DNA of 6,317 nt. Source: Candidatus Muproteobacteria bacterium (GTDB lineage Bacteria > Pseudomonadota > Gammaproteobacteria > Acidiferrobacterales > Sulfurifustaceae). Below, piece by piece: positions 5,341-6,317 of this stretch. The position numbers and the translations under genes were made by a program. The stretch lies in assembly GCA_023266455.1 (NCBI GenBank), contig JAHFQD010000117.1:1-6317 (forward strand), written 5' to 3'. Position 1 is the first letter of the stretch, and every line of letters begins with the position of its first letter. The notes below the pieces were generated by a model, which saw only the letters and a list, made by a program, of their open reading frames with translations, did not search any database and was not told the DNA's origin.

Positions 5341-5974
5341 CCGCGGTCGAACAACGCGCGGCGAAGCAACAGTTCGCGCACAACGGCTTCTTACGGCACG
5401 CTTCCTTCCCATGCACCACGATCAGCGCGTGATACTGATTGAACAACGCCGCATCGCTATCCAACGAACTTTCGAATAACCGGCGCAAGGTTTCATAATC
5501 TTCCGTTCCCTTGATCAACCCTAAGCGCTGAAAAATACGTCGCGCGTAAGTATCGATCACGAACGACGGTCGACCCAACGCATACAACAAAATCGCATCC
5601 GCGGTTTCGGGACCGACGCCGTGCACGCCCAACAACGCTTCCCGCAACGCCGGTGTCGGCATTTTGGACAAGCCGCGCACGCCGCCTTGTTGAATCAACC
5701 ACTGGCATAACGCCTTCAGGCGTTTGGCTTTGACATTGAAATAACCGGATGGCTTTAGCCACGCCGCCAACTGCGCCGCAGGCGCGGCGACGATAGTTTC
5801 CGGCGATAACACCTTGGCTTTTTTTAAATTGCCGATGGCGTGCTCGACGTTGATCCACGCCGTGTTCTGCGTCAACACCGCGCCGACCATAACTTCGAAC
5901 TTGGAGTTGGCGGGCCACCATTGCTGCGGCCCATAAGTCACTAAGAGTTTTTTATAAATCTGAACAATTGTCAT
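5327..5974 (-). CDS. HhH-GPD DNA glycosylase, endonuclease III-related (MagIII/COG2231 type)
   Basis: A base-excision-repair glycosylase of the helix-hairpin-helix GPD superfamily. The 215 residues best fit the endonuclease III-related group that includes Helicobacter pylori MagIII, a 3-methyladenine glycosylase. Shared features are WWPANSKFEVMVGAVLTQNTAW (19-40), KPSGYFNVKAKRL (74-86), the hairpin GVHGVGPETADAILLYA (116-132), catalytic D141 in VIDTYARR, and the GTEDYETLRRLFE segment (156-168). At the position of the E. coli Nth lyase lysine there is E123, as in MagIII, which fits a monofunctional glycosylase without lyase activity. A C-terminal cysteine set, C193-x5-C199-x2-C202-x5-C208, should hold a 4Fe-4S cluster; C203 is an extra Cys. 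The substrate cannot be fixed from sequence. The start matches the family N-terminus, although no clear Shine-Dalgarno is visible upstream. It is convergent with, and overlaps, the yheT-like gene. Confidence 0.88.
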   Translation of the reverse strand: MTIVQIYKKLLVTYGPQQWWPANSKFEVMVGAVLTQNTAWINVEHAIGNLKKAKVLSPETIVAAPAAQLAAWLKPSGYFNVKAKRLKALCQWLIQQGGVRGLSKMPTPALREALLGVHGVGPETADAILLYALGRPSFVIDTYARRIFQRLGLIKGTEDYETLRRLFESSLDSDAALFNQYHALIVVHGKEACRKKPLCANCCFAARCSTAVKNS

Positions 5975-5990
5975 CGCGGCGGTCTAAAAT
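5961..5990 (+). promoter_or_regulatory. candidate promoter of the lipoprotein gene
   Basis: TGAACA (5961-5966) and TAAAAT (5985-5990) are 18 bases apart, matching 4 of 6 and 5 of 6 consensus positions. The -10 box coincides with the left arm of a palindrome. The -35 lies within the start of the minus-strand glycosylase gene. This is the only reasonable sigma-70-like pair I found in the short divergent gap. Confidence 0.3.
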
Positions 5991-6003
5991 GGCGCCCATT
6001 TTA
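5985..6003. repeat. 19-base perfect palindrome in the divergent intergenic region
   Basis: TAAAATGG (5985-5992), centre CGC, and CCATTTTA (5996-6003) form a perfect inverted repeat with 8-base arms. It fills the middle of the 52-base gap between the glycosylase and lipoprotein genes and covers the candidate -10 box. It could be an operator for a dimeric repressor of one or both genes. The AT-rich outer stem makes a terminator role less likely. Confidence 0.55.
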
Positions 6004-6016
6004 AAAATTCGAGTGC

Positions 6017-6020
6017 GGAG
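6017..6020 (+). promoter_or_regulatory. ribosome binding site of the lipoprotein gene
   Basis: GGAG is 6 bases before the ATG at 6027 and fixes the start of a gene that is too short within this window to show clearly by length alone. Confidence 0.65.
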
Positions 6021-6026
6021 CAATTC

Positions 6027-6317
6027 ATGCGTGTACGCGACATTATAACCGCAGCGGCGATGCCAATTTTGATTGGCGGTTTGCTATCCGGCTGCGGCGG
6101 GAGTTCCGGCGGTAGTAGCAACGGCTCTAATTACAGCAACGGATCGACGACGGTTTCGGCCTACATCACCGACGATATTGGCGGCTATAAAGCCGTCGAC
6201 TTCACGCTCAACACCGTGCAACTCCGACAGACCGGTAACAACAGCCGCTGCGAAATCATAAAAGGCCCTTTGGCACTCGATGCGGCGCAACTCGGACACG
6301 ACGCTATCGTCGAATTG
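6027..6317 (+). CDS. DUF4382-like lipoprotein (5' part, cut by window edge)
   Basis: An open frame of 97 codons starts at ATG 6027 and runs off the right edge without a stop. The first 23 residues are a lipoprotein signal: basic MRVR, hydrophobic core, and lipobox LLSGC with the modified Cys at 23. Gly follows the Cys rather than Asp, which in enterobacteria favours outer-membrane sorting. Residues 24-42 are a flexible Gly/Ser/Asn linker. From about 43, the pattern VSAYITDD, YKAVDFTLNTVQL, TGNNSRC, PLALDAAQL resembles the N-terminus of DUF4382 proteins, as I recall that family; its function is not known. It is divergent from the glycosylase gene. The open frame, the signal peptide and the upstream GGAG together make the gene call firm; the family call is less so. 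Confidence 0.8.
   Translation, partial: MRVRDIITAAAMPILIGGLLSGCGGSSGGSSNGSNYSNGSTTVSAYITDDIGGYKAVDFTLNTVQLRQTGNNSRCEIIKGPLALDAAQLGHDAIVEL

Overview
The window looks like chromosomal DNA of a proteobacterium, most likely a gammaproteobacterium. The DksA closely follows the Escherichia coli DksA pattern, and a YheT-family hydrolase matches E. coli YheT along its whole length. DNA is moderately GC-rich and CpG-rich, gene packing is tight, and no tRNA, rRNA, CRISPR array, insertion sequence or phage gene was seen. I cannot name a genus from the sequence.

Layout. Bases 1-138 hold the last 45 codons of an unrecognised protein. A promoter region (139-284) leads into dksA (285-767), a class I-type dihydroorotase with a TTG start (810-2117) and uppP (2132-2938). 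These three lie on the + strand with gaps of 42 and 14 bases, so they probably form one transcription unit linking the stringent-response cofactor, de novo pyrimidine synthesis and recycling of the undecaprenyl lipid carrier. A 188-base gap follows, holding a possible weak terminator or upstream site, a sigma-70-like promoter and a well-spaced sigma-54-like promoter. Next comes a response regulator with a GGDEF-type domain (3127-4287), then a YheT-like alpha/beta hydrolase (4324-5340). Convergent to these, and overlapping the hydrolase by 14 bases, is a minus-strand HhH-GPD DNA glycosylase of the MagIII/COG2231 type (5327-5974). Divergent from it, across a 52-base gap holding a 19-base palindrome, a DUF4382-like lipoprotein gene runs off the right edge (6027-6317).

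Most of the window is housekeeping. The most distinctive item is the response regulator. Its GGDEF motif reads RGAQF and its GTP-binding residues are altered, but an RxxD inhibitory-site motif remains at the correct spacing. It also has an intact phosphoacceptor domain and a C-terminal extension of about 65 residues. That combination suggests a phosphorylation-controlled c-di-GMP receptor rather than a diguanylate cyclase. Other points of interest are the dihydroorotase metal motif (QxH instead of HxH), the glutamate at the Nth lysine position in the glycosylase, and the palindrome upstream of the lipoprotein gene.
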